Origin: Sanguinoderma infundibulare | Lineage: Eukaryota > Basidiomycota > Agaricomycetes > Polyporales > Polyporaceae | Assembly (NCBI GenBank): GCA_032821775.1 | Contig: JAVLRN010000001.1 | Coordinates: 3,658,001 to 3,722,000 of the forward strand | Reading direction: 5' to 3' | Length of the DNA stretch: 64,000 nucleotides | In this document: positions 19,386 through 31,535 of the stretch, piece by piece | Position numbering within the stretch: position 1 is the stretch's first letter | Layout of the letters: each line of letters starts with the position of its first letter | Notes under the pieces: model-generated | The model's input: only the letters and a program-made list of their open reading frames with translations | The model's database searches: none | What the model was told of the DNA's origin: nothing | Position numbers and translations under genes: made by a program

Positions 19386-21541
19386 TTACAGCGTTTCTTT
19401 GGCCAACCAGCGATTGATGAGTTCCAACGACCGCTCGGGCTGGTCGAATGGCACCTGAACCAGCGGTCAGCCACGTTGCCAGCATGAGGGTCGACTTCAA
19501 GAAGATGATCGGCACGTACGAGGTGGCCGGCGTCATGAACTGTGGCAAACGTTAGTACGCCTTCGGTCCTCGTGCGCCCAGCGACCTCCCCATTGACCAT
19601 CCAGTCTCGCAGCGGCGTATTGACGAACGCTTCCTGACCGGACCACTCGAGTCCCAGAGTGATTCGCTCGATCAAGACCTGGGATACGGAAAGCGTCTCC
19701 ATCAGTATTTGCACAAGCGGTCCGAGACAGAACAAGACGTACGTGGTTGCCGACGTAGTCGGTGTCGCCTGCATAGATGAGGGCAGGTACCCCCCGTTCC
19801 AACAGCGCCTCCAGGTAGTGGTCGGCTCTGAAAGTGATGGTGTCGAGTGGTAAGAATCGCGCGTTCATTGCCCAGTCGGTCGCGGTGTAGTTGCCATGGG
19901 CAGGGTCGATGCCGAGGACGGATTGGACATGTGGTTGGTTCAGGTACGTCGTGATATTCCTGATCGCGTTCCGGTTGGTTCAAGGGGGATCGAAGAGGCA
20001 GCTGGCTATGGGCGGCTTACTTGAGAATGGGGTAGCAGGAGTCGGAGTCTGCACCGACGTCTGTGCTGCGAAAAATTGTCAATCTATGCGAGGGCGCCAT
20101 CCCACGAAGGAAAGATGTTACCAGGGCCGTCGGTAGTCGAACGCGTTTCGTTCTTGGACACGGTTCCGTAGATCAACGTCTAATATACAGTACCTGTGCG
20201 CTGAGTGATTATAGCTCACCTTCCAAGAAACCTGACACGAACGAGTCCCAACAGAACTGCCACGCGGCAGAACAGTCAATGATGTCGAGGGTATCCTTAC
20301 AGGACTGCTGTGTCCACTTCTTGCATCGAGGAACCCGTTGCTTCATACGGACACACTCTCTGCCACGGTTATGAAGGTTGAGGTTTCTGTTCAAGACGAC
20401 AGCAAGTACTCACGAGATGCTCTTGACAGCGGGGTACCCATGGTATCCACATTGGAGCTCGTACACGGACAAAGCCATGTCTACGAAGTCGTGTGGCCCG
20501 TTTCCTAGCGTTATGATGTAAGCCCTCGCCGCTTATCGTCAGCTCTGGAAAAGAGAGATGATGTTCACACCGATGATGACAGAAGCGAGATTGACGGGTG
20601 TCATGCCCGCTGCTTCGAGCTCTGCGTTACGGTCAAAGATGGCCGACGCGTACACCGGTATGTACCGCCCCTGTTTGTAGTTGGGCAGGTATAATTGAGT
20701 TTACTGCGACCTCCGCAATCAGGGAACATTCGCTTACAGCATAAGACTCGCCGGCCATGTGGAACGGGCGTCCCTTGAACTTGGTGAAATGCTCGAAGAA
20801 GATGGCGACAAACGCCGAGATGTCCTGCGCGGCTTCGATGGTCGATCCCTACGTCGCCGTCAATGCACTGTTCATCGTACCACGTCATTGGAGGAAAGCG
20901 ACATACGACTTGTTCACCGTAGTCTGCGTACGAGAAACCGACGCCGATGGGCTGGTCGATGAAGAAGACGTTCGCATGTTCGTTCCATGAGGATTCGAAC
21001 CGCTGCGTAGAATTGTCGCCTGTGACACGGCACGGTCCTGATCGCGACCAGTGGTCAATTAAGGAGAAATCCATGGAGGCAGGAATTCAAACCAAGTTCC
21101 ATGAAGAGCCCCACAGACGACGAAGATCCGGGGCCACCGTTTGTCCAGAAGATGACATCGTCGTTATCGGGGTCTCGTCTGCTTTCGAAGAAGTAGAAGA
21201 ACAAATGGCGGGCTTCGACGTCGATGTACCCAGTGTATGCGCTACCTCATGGCGTGAGCGAACGGCGTCATATGCCAACGGAGGACAACATACGAGGTGA
21301 CTCACCGCACTTGCTCGTCGCAGAACTTGCTTTCCTTGATGCGGACGCTATGCGCCGGAAAGCCAGGGTGCTGCAGAACCATGAATTCGGACGCCGAAAG
21401 ACTATGCAAGTCTTCTACCGGATTGAATAGTCCCGCATCGTAGGAGGGGAAAGAGTTCGGACCAACGGAAAACGGGCGTTGACGTTGAGTACCGAATACG
21501 GAGTGGAACAGCGTAAGTAGCCAGACACGCTTGGACCACAT
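19386..21541 (-). CDS. Serine carboxypeptidase (S10 family)
   Basis: Secreted or vacuolar protease removing C-terminal residues. A signal peptide ([17 protein letters not shown]) precedes a propeptide-like segment. Family motifs appear in order across exons: [11 protein letters not shown] (oxyanion region), [17 protein letters not shown], the nucleophile motif [14 protein letters not shown], the acid [13 protein letters not shown] and the catalytic His in AGHLVPFDQP, the latter joined over an intron. The protein ends NRWLAKETL. The gene has about ten introns. It converges with the SAM-like gene, with only 57 bp between the stops. It resembles carboxypeptidase Y more than KEX1, since no C-terminal membrane anchor follows the catalytic domain. 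Confidence 0.9.
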
Positions 21542-21800
21542 CTTGTCGCCAGCAAGTAGTGTCCGGGGCTCTACGTCTACGGGGACTGTTAAGCAGGGCC
21601 TTTATGGGGTCTCCGAGATACTGTGGGTGATGGGGCGGACGTATGCGCTCAATCGTACGCTGAATTCAATCAGGAATCAGCGCTCACGAATGCGGAGACA
21701 ATACAATCATTACCGGCGGCGTTCAAGCTCTTCGTACTTCAGCCTCAGGTACAGTCTAGCTTGCCTGCTATGACATCGGCCGCGCAAGGCCCCCGGATCA

Positions 21801-21809
21801 AAAAAAAAC
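21801..21809 (-). terminator. RNA polymerase III terminator of tRNA-Ser
   Basis: A run of T residues on the minus strand about 22 bases past the tRNA 3' end, the usual Pol III stop. Confidence 0.7.
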
Positions 21810-21830
21810 CATCAGCACACCTGAGCTATG

Positions 21831-21912
21831 CGACGCCAGCAGGATTCGAACCTGCGCCTCCAAAGGAGAACAGATTTCTAATCTGTCGCCGTAACCACTT
21901 GGCTATAGCGCC
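21831..21912 (-). tRNA. tRNA-Ser (anticodon AGA)
   Basis: An 82-nt cloverleaf on the minus strand with no intron. The acceptor stem is GGCGCTA/TGGCGTC with G discriminator. The D arm contains AGCCAAGTGGTTACGGC. The anticodon stem ACAGA/TCTGT encloses TTAGAAA, giving AGA (21877-21879). A long variable arm (CTCCTTTGGAG) marks a type II tRNA, and the T arm is GCAGGTTCGAATCCTGC. Both the G73 and the long variable arm fit serine. Confidence 0.95.
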
Positions 21913-23248
21913 TTGAGGAGGAAGATTAATTTAGCTACTCAATCTGTAGTGATAATCAATTGAACTCACAATCCCTGACTCGGAGCTATTGTACTTACTT
22001 CCCACCGCGGCTCTCAGCTACCATAATGCAACTCGGAGCTTCAGTACAGTTCCGGTGAGTATCAGACTTCTAGAGATGCACGACCTGAACCCTAAGTTTG
22101 AAAGGTACGAAGCAGCTCTTCCGAGGCCGGTCGGAGACAAGATGGTACCTAATAAACTTGGAGATGAATTGCCAGCTTGTCCGATCCGGCGTTCAGTTCG
22201 ATGCCTCCCCTTCGACCACATGTCGTCTTATGCCGCTAGATCAACGCGACGTTCTCAGTATCAGTACGACGAGGTACGACGCTAGTCCAAAGTTCCTCAA
22301 TTTTTTAAGATGTGACATATCGCAGGTGTGCGTATCGGCTTGCAGGAATATCTGGCAGCAACGCGCTACCATGTTCATCGACTGCTCAAGAAGTTGTTGC
22401 GGTTCTACCTCCGGTTTCGGGATGCGGCCAGATACCAACGCCATCGGAAGGTGGTCAATCTATTAGCATGATTTTGGACGATAATGCTTATCTACACATT
22501 TTCCCCTTACAGACCACTGCATCCACTAACCCCCAGAACTTGCGTTGTCGCACTGTTGGGATGTTGCGGAATGAGACAATCAGCTGTCTGACATATTTGA
22601 AACGTCTCGTCTGATATGGCAAGGCGATTTATGGTTGTCCGCCGCATGGCCGAGGGATAGAACCATGCTGATGCAGCCGCATACATCAGTCGAACGTGCT
22701 ACTTTGAAGGAATTTCGAACCATACCCAAAGCATGACACCGACCGGGGCAAACGACGAACGTTGTGGAGATCACCGTATGATTGCCAACTTTGGTAGGCA
22801 CGTCCACGATGCCCAGGCAGGTGGTACACAAGTGCCTGCATCGAGAAGAACAGACTTCTGATTTGTTGCTCTTGCAGACGAGCAAAGCTTCGGACGTGAC
22901 CAACGTTCCCCAAGGGACACATGCTCCCTGGGCTTGTTGAGATTCCTGTGAGAATCACAGGGATAGAATTAGCCTATCCTTCATCTTGTCCTGTCGCGCG
23001 TGCGCAGAGATATCTTCGATCTTGACCGGACCCATAGGTCACGGTCTCTTTGGCTCTCACCCGGATCGCTACCTCATCACGGCTGTCGCCTCGACCGAGG
23101 TACACATGTGTTCTGTTCATCTTGCTCTGAGCTTCTGTGGACTTCGTCCGAGCACAGTAACGCCACTCTCGCTGATGTATATAGGTGCGAGGATGGGTTG
23201 CCACGATGTCCTCGCTCCTGCCCCGGAGGATCCTGCAGAATCAACATA
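21913..23248. other. Intergenic region with a possible tRNA fragment
   Basis: About 1.3 kb upstream of the Vps62-like gene. No coding exon is supported. A 24-base segment at 22847-22870 resembles the anticodon arm of the neighbouring tRNA-Ser. The rest shows nothing recognisable. Confidence 0.4.
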
Positions 23249-24373
23249 ATGGCCGGATTCGTCCACTCGGCCCTCCCAGCTCTCATCCTCTCTCTTTGTG
23301 CTGCGGCATCGCCCCTCCGCCTGGCGAAGCGCGATCCGGTCCCGTCGTTCGTACTCGACAACGCACCGGTCTCGCACCTCTATTCCGGGGAACAATGGTG
23401 GCCGGCTGATATTGCCGTCCACCTGACCCACGTCACGCCTCAGGTCAACTTCTCAAACGTCGCAGACTCGGTGACCTTCCAGAGCATCTCCTCGCTCGGC
23501 AGCAATGTCTTCCTCACGTCCAAGGACGACATCACCACCTCGCCAGCCTGGATTACGTCCGCGGTGGGCAAGCCGGATGGAAGCGGGCTCAGCACCGCGC
23601 CGACGACGATCGTCCTCGTGAACAAGCCGGGCGGCGTCCTGGACGCGTTCTTCTTCTACTTTTACTCTTACGATCACGGAGGAAAGGCGAGTTCCTCCGA
23701 GGTCCTACCTTATGATACCACACTGACTTCTATCCGCAGGTTTTGGGAATCGAGTTCGGCGACCACGTCGGCGACTGGGAGCACACCATGGTCCGCTTTG
23801 TGAACGAGACCCCTACCGCGTTCTACCTCTCCGCCCACTCGGGCGGCTCCGCATACACGTTCGACGCCGTCACTAAGACCAACAGTCGGCCCACGAGTTA
23901 CATCGGTGTCGGCACGCACGCCAACTACGCGACCCCCGGCCAGCACTGTCACGACCTGCCCCTCGACCTCCTCTGCGACGAGACGGATGCCGGCCCGCTC
24001 TGGGACCTCGCGGCCAACTACCGCGCGTTCTGGTTCGACAACACGACACAGACGTTCAGCGTCGCGGGCGGTGCGGGTGTGGGTGGACAGAGCATCGACG
24101 CTGAGGGGACGGGATGGCTGCTGTATGAGGGCGGGTGGGGCGACGAGCAGTACCCGTTGTTCGAGCATGACCAGTACTGCATCGAAATTGGCGACCTCAT
24201 CAATGAGTGCAAGTACGTCAGCGGCCCTACTGGTGAGTCTCCGAGCTGCGTCGACCAATCCTAGGTTCTCGCTGACGTTGCTGGTATGTTGTGTAGGCCC
24301 AATCGCGAAGAACCTCGGACGCACGGCTGTGTGCCAGAAGGAGGCCAGCTGCACGGTCGCGACGTCCCTTTGA
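23249..24373 (+). CDS. Secreted Vps62/DUF946 family protein
   Basis: Predicted secreted or vacuolar protein of about 330 residues; biochemical role unknown. A signal peptide (MAGFVHSALPALILSLCAAA) is followed by a dibasic site (AKRDP), typical of Kex2 processing. Family motifs are FGDHVGDWEHTMVRF, FYLSAHSGGSAYTF, GVGTHANYATPG and TDAGPLWDL. One intron lies after YSYDHGGK and a second near 24232-24297. The N-glycosylation site FVNETP and a Cys-rich tail (CQKEASCTVATSL) suit an extracellular protein. The name comes from yeast VPS62, but no sorting function should be assumed. Confidence 0.82.
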
Positions 24374-25115
24374 TTTCGATTCAAGAGAGTGTATCACGAC
24401 AAGCGTGCAAGCTTCAAATACCGTGTTCTTTGAGGGGTCAGTCTTGAAACAACGCTGGTCAAAACCAGGCAGAGGGGGGACTAGTACTGTGCTCGTGTCC
24501 ATCTTCCCTACGGTCCCGCAGTTTGCATGGATTGCAATGAATTTGATGATATCTGCTGCGCGTATTGATGTGTGCATTGAAAACCATGATATTTGATAAC
24601 AACGTAATAGCTTCGTCCCTGCTCGGTCCGCGACTCGTGGGTACAATTTAGCCTGCGTTCCAACCGGTCTAAGTATTTTGTCTGTGCATCCGCGCTGGTT
24701 GTTATTTTGTTCTCGCCACGTAGACATACATACCCGGCGTGCTCGGACACTGAGGCGTCGGTGATCACAGCGCGAATTGCCGGAGAATAACTTCGGAGAA
24801 TCCACATTGCACACCACACAGCGACGCGAACTCGATGCCCTTAAAGTTCTGTAGTTGCACGGATACAATTTTCATCTAGGCATAGCCATGAGACGGTGCT
24901 ATATGGGTGTTGCTGCCGCGGATTGAAACAGCGGAGGCAGAGCGATGTGGTTGCGGCTGCGAACAAGACGCTCGCAGGCGGCAGCAGCTTGGAAGGCAGC
25001 GTCTTGCAAGCGACGGCGATGATTTGAGGCCCTCTTCATCCCTTTCTTCCCGCCGCTCCTTCTCTCTTCTTTCCCCTCTCGTCCTCTTGCTGTCCCTCTG
25101 CTCCTTCTCGCGTTG
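24374..25115. promoter_or_regulatory. Intergenic region with CT-rich leader of the TBC gene
   Basis: The last 80 bases (about 25030-25113) are almost pure C/T on the plus strand, as often seen just upstream of fungal transcription or translation starts. The remainder contains no supported gene. Confidence 0.45.
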
Positions 25116-27566
25116 ATGTCCTCGCCGCTCTACGTCGTCGTCCCTCCAACACCCATCAGCACACCCGCCCCACATTCGCCCGGTCTGAGCCGTACGCCAG
25201 ACGGCCGTAACTCGCTCGCCCTCCCCGAGCTCACACATTCATCGTCGCCTGAGGGCTCAGCAGACCGCGAGCGCAGCTCGTCAGAAACGACCATTGTAAC
25301 TATTTATTCCATGTACGAGGAAGATGCCAGCAGCTGGTCTGCCGCCGCCGCATCCGCCGTCAGCCAGGCCGCCCAGTCCCGCCCCACGAGTCGCAGCCTT
25401 AACAATGGCCTTGGAATCCACATCGCAGGGTCAGACTCCATCTCCTCGATGCCAGGCTACCGGAATTCCTTTCTCCAGCAGGACCCCGTTGCGCTCGAGG
25501 ACAGTGCGTTCTATGACACCACCACCGCGACCTACGACTTCAGGCGTGCCGCCGTGGGCAAGCGGTTAAGCGTCGCGGACAAGCCCAGACATTCTGTCCT
25601 CTCCACCACCAGCTCCGTCCAGCTCGCGTACGCCAACAGCAGGCCGACCACCATCGTCTCCGTCGCGGATGGCACAGGCGCGACTGACGCCGGCGCAGCG
25701 GCTCGGCGTAGTATAGGCTCAGACTCCCGCCACCGATCGTCTGGTCCTCGAAGTCGACCTTCCTCCTCGAGCAATCACAAGGCATCGACGTCAAACGGTG
25801 ACAGTAAGCCCATTCCGCTCCCCCTTGAATCCTTCAACCCCAAGCCCCTCCCGCAAACGCCGCCCTTGACTCCTTTGATATCCCCTCCATCATCCCCTGG
25901 CACTCCATCCTCCCCTCCGCCGCGACCATTGCCCTCGCCCTCGCCAAGCCCCTCTCTCGGCGTCCCTCTGGCCGACCATCTCTCCCCTCTGTCCTCCCCG
26001 CGAAGTTCGACGTCTGCGGCCAGCACGCCCGAAAGCAAGCATTCCACCGTGGTCCGTTCAGAGGGGGAAGACGCCGACGCGTTCCACGTCCGGAGCACCT
26101 ACGCGCAGCTCAACCAGACCGGTGTCAAGGGCGACGGCTACGAGGAGGGCGTAGAGCGGACGCGGGCCCGCGTCGGCGGCAGCCGTGCAAGCGAGCTGCG
26201 CGCACAGCAGGCGCTGGACGACGGGCACGAACGCTCACGCGAGCTCACTCCGCAGGAGATTGAGCTGCTTCAGAGTCTCGATAGGTGCGCGCGCCTGGCC
26301 CTGACACTTGCTCGGTCGGGCTCACCGCTGACGATGTCATAGGTATGGTTTCTTCACGACACCCTCGCACGACCGCCTCATCGCCATCCCTGCTGTGCCC
26401 TTGCACCGACCGCTCGCGCACGTCGCTGCAGCCGTGACAAATGGCCCTCCAAGCCCGTCTATGCTCCCACGCCAGCCAGATCCCCCGTCCCCTGCCAAGG
26501 AGAGTTTGCGTACAGCGAAATGGGGCCGAATGCTTATTGCTGCTTCTCGGGACGATGGCCGAAACGTCGATTTCTGGGGAGTCAAGCCCTCGAAGGAGCA
26601 CAAATTCAGGGAGCGAGTATACAAGGGCATCCCCGACTGCTGGCGTAGCGCCGCTTGGGAGGTCCTCATGAGCCGGTTCTCGCGCACGGGCAAGGTGGAG
26701 CTCCGGCAAATGATGACAGAATACCGGGAAGCCCTCGAGAAGCCCTCGACGTATGATGTGCAGATTGACTTGGACGTGCCACGGACGATCAGCGGGCACG
26801 TTTTGTTCCGAACGCGATATGGCCATGGGTATGTTTCACAATGTCACAACTTTGTTTTCTGCTCACCGAGCTCCACAGGCAACGATCATTATTTCACGTC
26901 CTGCATTGCCTTTCGCTCAAGTGTGACACGTGTGGTTATTGCCAAGGCATGGGGCCCCTCGCCGCGACGCTGCTCTGCTATTATGAGCCCGAACGCGCAT
27001 ACGCGTCATTAGTGCTATTACACGACTCGTACAGCATGCACTCTATATTCAGCCCCGGCTTCCCGGGCCTACTCGAGGCGATCTACGTGCAAGAGCGGCT
27101 AACAGAGCAGATGCTGCCGGCTGTGTACGGCGCTTTCAAGAAGCATTGCGTTTCAACGACGTCTTACGCGACCAAGTGGTACATCACGCTGTTCGCCAAC
27201 TCGGTGCCGTTCCAGACGCAACTCCGGTTGTGGGATGCGTTCCTACTGGAGGGTCATGATATCTTTGTGGTGGTCGCTGTCGCGATCGTCTGGGCCTTCC
27301 GAGGTGAGCGCTCCTGCCATCGCGTCCCGGGCACGTTTATAACAACCTGCGTGGGACTGGCAGATCACATCACGTCGGATGCGGCCAACTTCGAGACAGT
27401 ATTGTCTTTGCTGTCATCCTTCTTCGTTCCGGAAGACGAGGATGCTCTCCTGCTCTGGATCGAGAAGGTTCTTGGTGACAAGAAGATTCGGTCGGATATG
27501 GCGCGGTGGAGACAGGAGTGGAGTCGGCTCGTCGCCTCGGGCGAACACAATTCTGCATTGCTATAG
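25116..27566 (+). CDS. TBC-domain RabGAP
   Basis: GTPase-activating protein for a Rab/Ypt GTPase in membrane traffic. The N-terminal 390 residues are Ser/Pro-rich and disordered (MSSPLYVVVPPTPISTPAPH), ending in a conserved-looking helix ELTPQEIELLQSLDR. After an intron at about 26285-26341 the TBC domain begins. It has the arginine-finger motif IPDCWR in YKGIPDCWRSAAWEVL and the glutamine finger in YCQGMGPLAATLL. It continues through KWYITLFANSVPFQTQLRLW and WEAFLLEG-like LWDAFLLEGHD. Both catalytic fingers are present, so it should be active. Introns at about 26830-26879 and 27304-27363 have normal borders. The C-terminus ends SGEHNSALL. The target Rab cannot be deduced. Confidence 0.88.
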
Positions 27567-28692
27567 GCTTATCATGGACTCGATGCTCGATGGACACCTG
27601 CTCTGTTCACGTCGCGTAGACTCCCTTCCCCTCGGCCTTGCGTAGGCAGGCTCGCATCCACCGGACATGTGTGGAGCTGTACTTCCTCCCTTGGGCCGTT
27701 GTGTTTATCCGTCAATATCGTTCGTTTCTTCGTGTGTCCATTTTCGTTCGGGATCGACCGGCTTCTGTCTCCATCATCATCATCACCGTCATGATCATCG
27801 TTCGCTGCTCTCTGCATATCCTGTCTGATGCAACATATTCCCTACCCGTCGGATGCTAATCGTGATACCATGCCGCCCAGTACACAACCCAACCACTTAC
27901 CGTACCCTACCGCAGTCGACTCCACCTTACGATGTAACGAATCTGGATCACACCTATAGGAATACAAGGGCGGTATAGAGGTGGCGAAGACGCCTTCGCG
28001 GAACAATGTCGATGTGAGGTGCGTCGTCCTAGTCATCTTGTTGGTCCATATGTGTGCGACGACGACGGTGAGTTAGCCTCCCCCTTCTTCGCTCCATTTG
28101 GCAATTGACCGCGAATCGCAGGACAGCCTTCGCACATATCGGGCGAGCTCAGCGTGAGGCGGGTTGGAATACTCCCGCGGCGCACCGTCGCTGCATTTCC
28201 CGAGCCTGCTCGCCGTGCGGGTTCTTCGACTTCGAAAGTCTGATTTTCTCGTAAAGCTGACGCAAGACCCATTTCCGCTTCCTGCCTTGAGCCCAGAATG
28301 GCAACTCGGCGAAACGCGTCACGTCGCCATCCCGTTTTGGGCGGGTGCTTGTATTCGCGATACGCGCCGAGTCGACCGGAAAGGCAGGTCTTATGTTGCT
28401 CGCATACACGCCAGCTTCTCGACTCGGCATAAAAGACCGCGCCCAGGGGCTTAGCGACCCCCAAGCTTCGCTTCACCAGCAGCTCCCTCGGCCACATCAT
28501 CATCGAGGCAAACACCCATCACTCTTCCTGCCATTACCACCCCAGACGCGTAGAGCCAACGCTCCGCATCTTGACATCCCCTCACGACCACACAAGACGC
28601 CCTTGTCCTACCGCGCTACCAAAACACCGCCCCCCGCACTTCACGAGCCCACCCAATTAACGACCCACGTCCGCGCCGTCATCATTATCATC
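27567..28692. promoter_or_regulatory. Intergenic region and leader of the 75-aa protein gene
   Basis: About 1.1 kb. A TATA-like CATAAAAG lies at 28428-28435 on the plus strand, about 260 bp before the next ATG. It is followed by a C-rich, A-rich leader without long open frames, as expected of a well-expressed fungal gene. The first 800 bases hold nothing I can name. Confidence 0.4.
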
Positions 28693-28920
28693 ATGTCCTT
28701 CTACACCTCCAACCCGTCCTCGCCCATCGCGAGCTTCTTCCCGACGGGGCCCGCGTCCCCGCACGCGTTCTCGTCCTTCCACCAGGACCCGCGCACCACG
28801 CACTCCATGTTCGCTGCCTTTGGCTCGGGCTCCTCCGCCCACAACGCCGCACAGGGCCGCGCGATCGCCATGGCCCGCGCAGGCCACCAGACGTCGACGA
28901 GGAAGTCGAAGTCGAAGTGA
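28693..28920 (+). CDS. Small hypothetical protein, 75 aa
   Basis: Not recognised. It starts MSFYTSNPSSPIASFFP, is Ser/Pro/Phe-rich and ends with a basic tail TSTRKSKSK. An internal QGRAIAMARAGHQTS segment may be helical. It is intronless with a good start context (ATCATCATGTCC). A TATA-like box and C-rich leader upstream support transcription. It has no signal peptide or membrane segment. The antisense frame is open as well, so coding status rests on composition and the promoter. Confidence 0.5.
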   Translation: MSFYTSNPSSPIASFFPTGPASPHAFSSFHQDPRTTHSMFAAFGSGSSAHNAAQGRAIAMARAGHQTSTRKSKSK

Positions 28921-29904
28921 ACGGCTCGTGCCGTCCGCGGACATCTCGCTGCGACGTATGGGGGTTCGAGGTGCGTGCGGTTGCCTTCGTCCGCGACGAG
29001 ACGACACCTCGGCCGCCGCCGCACCCCGCGTCGTCACGCCCAGATCCTCCCAGAACGGAGGACCATCATCCCTCAGGAGTTCTCGCCTGGGACATTCCCG
29101 TTGTGTTTCTTCTATGACCATGACCCACCCACCATGAGCACCCTCTTGGACGTTTCTCGAGCATTGTTCCATCTCTCCATCGCATCGCATCCCATTTGCA
29201 TCGCACCTCATCCATGACGCATCCTCCCGCATTATTCATATTTACGTTCTCATGCACGCAATCCCATCCCCACTGTTGTACTCGGATCTGTAGACGGTAC
29301 GGTACATGTATCCATAGTCACTTGTTATTGTCTCGCCGACCGCAACACGCACGACCGGCTTCCAGCTCGACGTCACTGTGAAGTCCCAAGTTCGGCGGTT
29401 ACTTGCTTATTGTCTATGAGGGCCTTCCGTGTTGATAAGTCGGCAGCCGCTTCGATGTCAATTGGCGAGCCTTGACAGGTCTGATAGACTTGGGAAGCTC
29501 GGAGGGAGTCCTATTCAATCGTGCTGCAGCACTAACGCCCCAAGGAAGACCAGATGAAGTAAATCCTTGGAACGTCCCTGAGCGATCGCTGCAGGTACTT
29601 ACAGAGCGGCGTATTTTAGTTCCTGCGATGCTCACCGGGATGTGTGCCCAACACTGACCTACCGATCTTGTAACCTTGCTGGGCACACCAAGTGCTTGCA
29701 TAGGTTCCTCACACGCCGGAAAACAGTTCAAGTGACTTCCCCGGTTGGGTATAAAAGAGACTAAGGCTACATCCGAGACCACTACGATGAGACTGGAGAG
29801 ACGATGCTTCACGAAGCACCGCGACCGAGACCAGACGAGACCAGACGGTCGAGCAATAAATTATTCAAAACACGGCGGACGGACGAGAACGATCGACCAT
29901 GCCT
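28921..29904. other. Intergenic region
   Basis: Holds the 3' UTRs of the 75-aa gene and of the minus-strand beta-propeller gene. A TATA box (TATAAAAG, 29750-29757, plus strand) is followed by a 42-codon frame from ATG 29787 that overlaps the end of the beta-propeller gene. No domain is seen. Confidence 0.4.
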
Positions 29905-31535
29905 TCACTGGGTAATAAAGGTCGTCATGCCCTGAAGGTTGAAGGGATCTACCGGAACGCGAGGTCAGCTTTCTGTTTGTGAGGAACGGCAGTGAAAAGC
30001 GGAACGTACTGATGGTCACCCCGGCCGCCTTGGTGGGCCCGGCGATGTTCAGGGTGCTGAGGTGCTTGGCGTTTCCAGCAGACTCGAGGGAAAGGATCTC
30101 GATCGAGGTGGTGTTGGCGGCCAACACGTAGAGGAAGCTAGAGCGTCCATCCTCGGGTGAGCACGACAGCGAACGAGCAGATGCGCTTGCACCGGAATGC
30201 TCACTCTTTCCCGTTGATGGTGGCGACGTCGTTGTCGATCGTCGCGGAGCCAGCGGTCTGGTTGTATTGCTGGGAAAGGAAGAAAGAAGGGCCATAAGCA
30301 TCAACGTCGGACGGACGGGCGGCAAAACAAACGACTAGCACGTACCGCGACGATGGTCGCCTTGAGGTCACCGTCGACGTTGACCTCCGTGACGATCGAC
30401 GTGCCAATGTCCGTCAGGTAAAAGTTGCCCGTCTTGCTGCTCAAGCTCGACCAGCACGTCGCGCTCTGCCCGTCGATCCCCACCGCCGCCGACGCGTTCC
30501 CCCCGCTCAGGTCGAACACGTCGAAGCCGACGCCAGGGTCGGTCGCCAGCACCGCGTCCTTGCCGGGGATGAGCGTCATCGAGAACGGCAGGAGCCCGCC
30601 CGAGGGCGGCGCGATGCTCTCGAAGTCGGCCGACAGCGAGCCGTCGTCCTGGACGTCCCACGCGGCGATGAACCCGGGCGTGGGCGGCACACCCTTGACG
30701 GACGCCAGCAGCCTCTTGCCGTCCTCGCTGAAGACGACGTGCGACGTCGAGCCCGCGGGGCCCGTCGCGGGCGTGGTCTGGTCGCGGTTCAGCGAGCGCT
30801 GAGAGTTGGCGATCGGCTTGAGGCCGGCCTTCTTGTCGACGGTGTAGCAGGCGACGCCGTTGAGGAAGCCGCCGTTGAGCGTGCAGAGGCGGCTGCCGTC
30901 GGCGTTGAACGCGAGCGACATCGGGAACTCGCCCTCTGACGAGATGGGGTTGCCAATCCGCTGGATGTTCGTCGGCGCCTTGGGGTCGATCGAGAACAGG
31001 GAGATGGTGTTTGAGCCAGCCTGTCAGACAGAAGTGTGTCAGGACCGACCTTCGACAGAAGGCTCTACTTGGACACTTTGTCACTCACGTTGACCGTGGC
31101 GAGAACTTGGCCCTTAGCAGAGGCCTTGATGGAACCTTGCGCGAAGAGCGCATCTGGCCCGTTGGGGTCAGTGTTTCCATGCGCCCCACTGCCACCCGTC
31201 GAGACAGCCCTGTCGAGGTTCTGGAAAAGGCGTCCATCAGCCGCAATTCACTCTGTCAAGGAGGGGCACGCACCAAGGTACCATCTGCATTAATGCTAGC
31301 AGCGATGATCTGGTTCTCGTCGCCCTCATTCGTGATAACTACACAAATAATCAGATACACGGTGTATTGGAAATAACAATCACTCACAGTACGCCGCACC
31401 AGCGGCATCAAGCTTGGTTTCGGCAGTCAGCATCTTGGTGTTCAAGGGCGTCACCCCCCGGCGCTGCATGGGTATGGCGGCCACAAAGGATGAAGCCGCG
31501 AGCACAGAGGTCAGGACAGCCACAGAGAAGTGCAT
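29905..31535 (-). CDS. Secreted beta-propeller protein, lactonase-like
   Basis: Predicted extracellular seven-bladed propeller related to the 6-phosphogluconolactonase/muconate-cyclase-like group. A signal peptide (MHFSVAVLTSVLAASSFVAA) is followed by IPMQRRGV with a dibasic site. Repeated blade-like motifs are SLAFNADGSRLCTLNGG, VVFSEDGKRLLASVKG, GNFYLTDIGTSIV and FLYVLAANTTSIEILSLES. Short introns with normal borders separate at least seven exons. The last exon ends GMTTFITQ. Catalytic residues of true lactonases cannot be confirmed by eye, so enzymatic activity is open. Similar proteins are common in secretomes of wood-decay fungi. Confidence 0.8.

Noticed and set aside
20988..21006. GGATTCGAACC, a tRNA T-arm-like sequence
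   Set aside because: It lies inside a carboxypeptidase exon ([12 protein letters not shown]) and no cloverleaf can be drawn.
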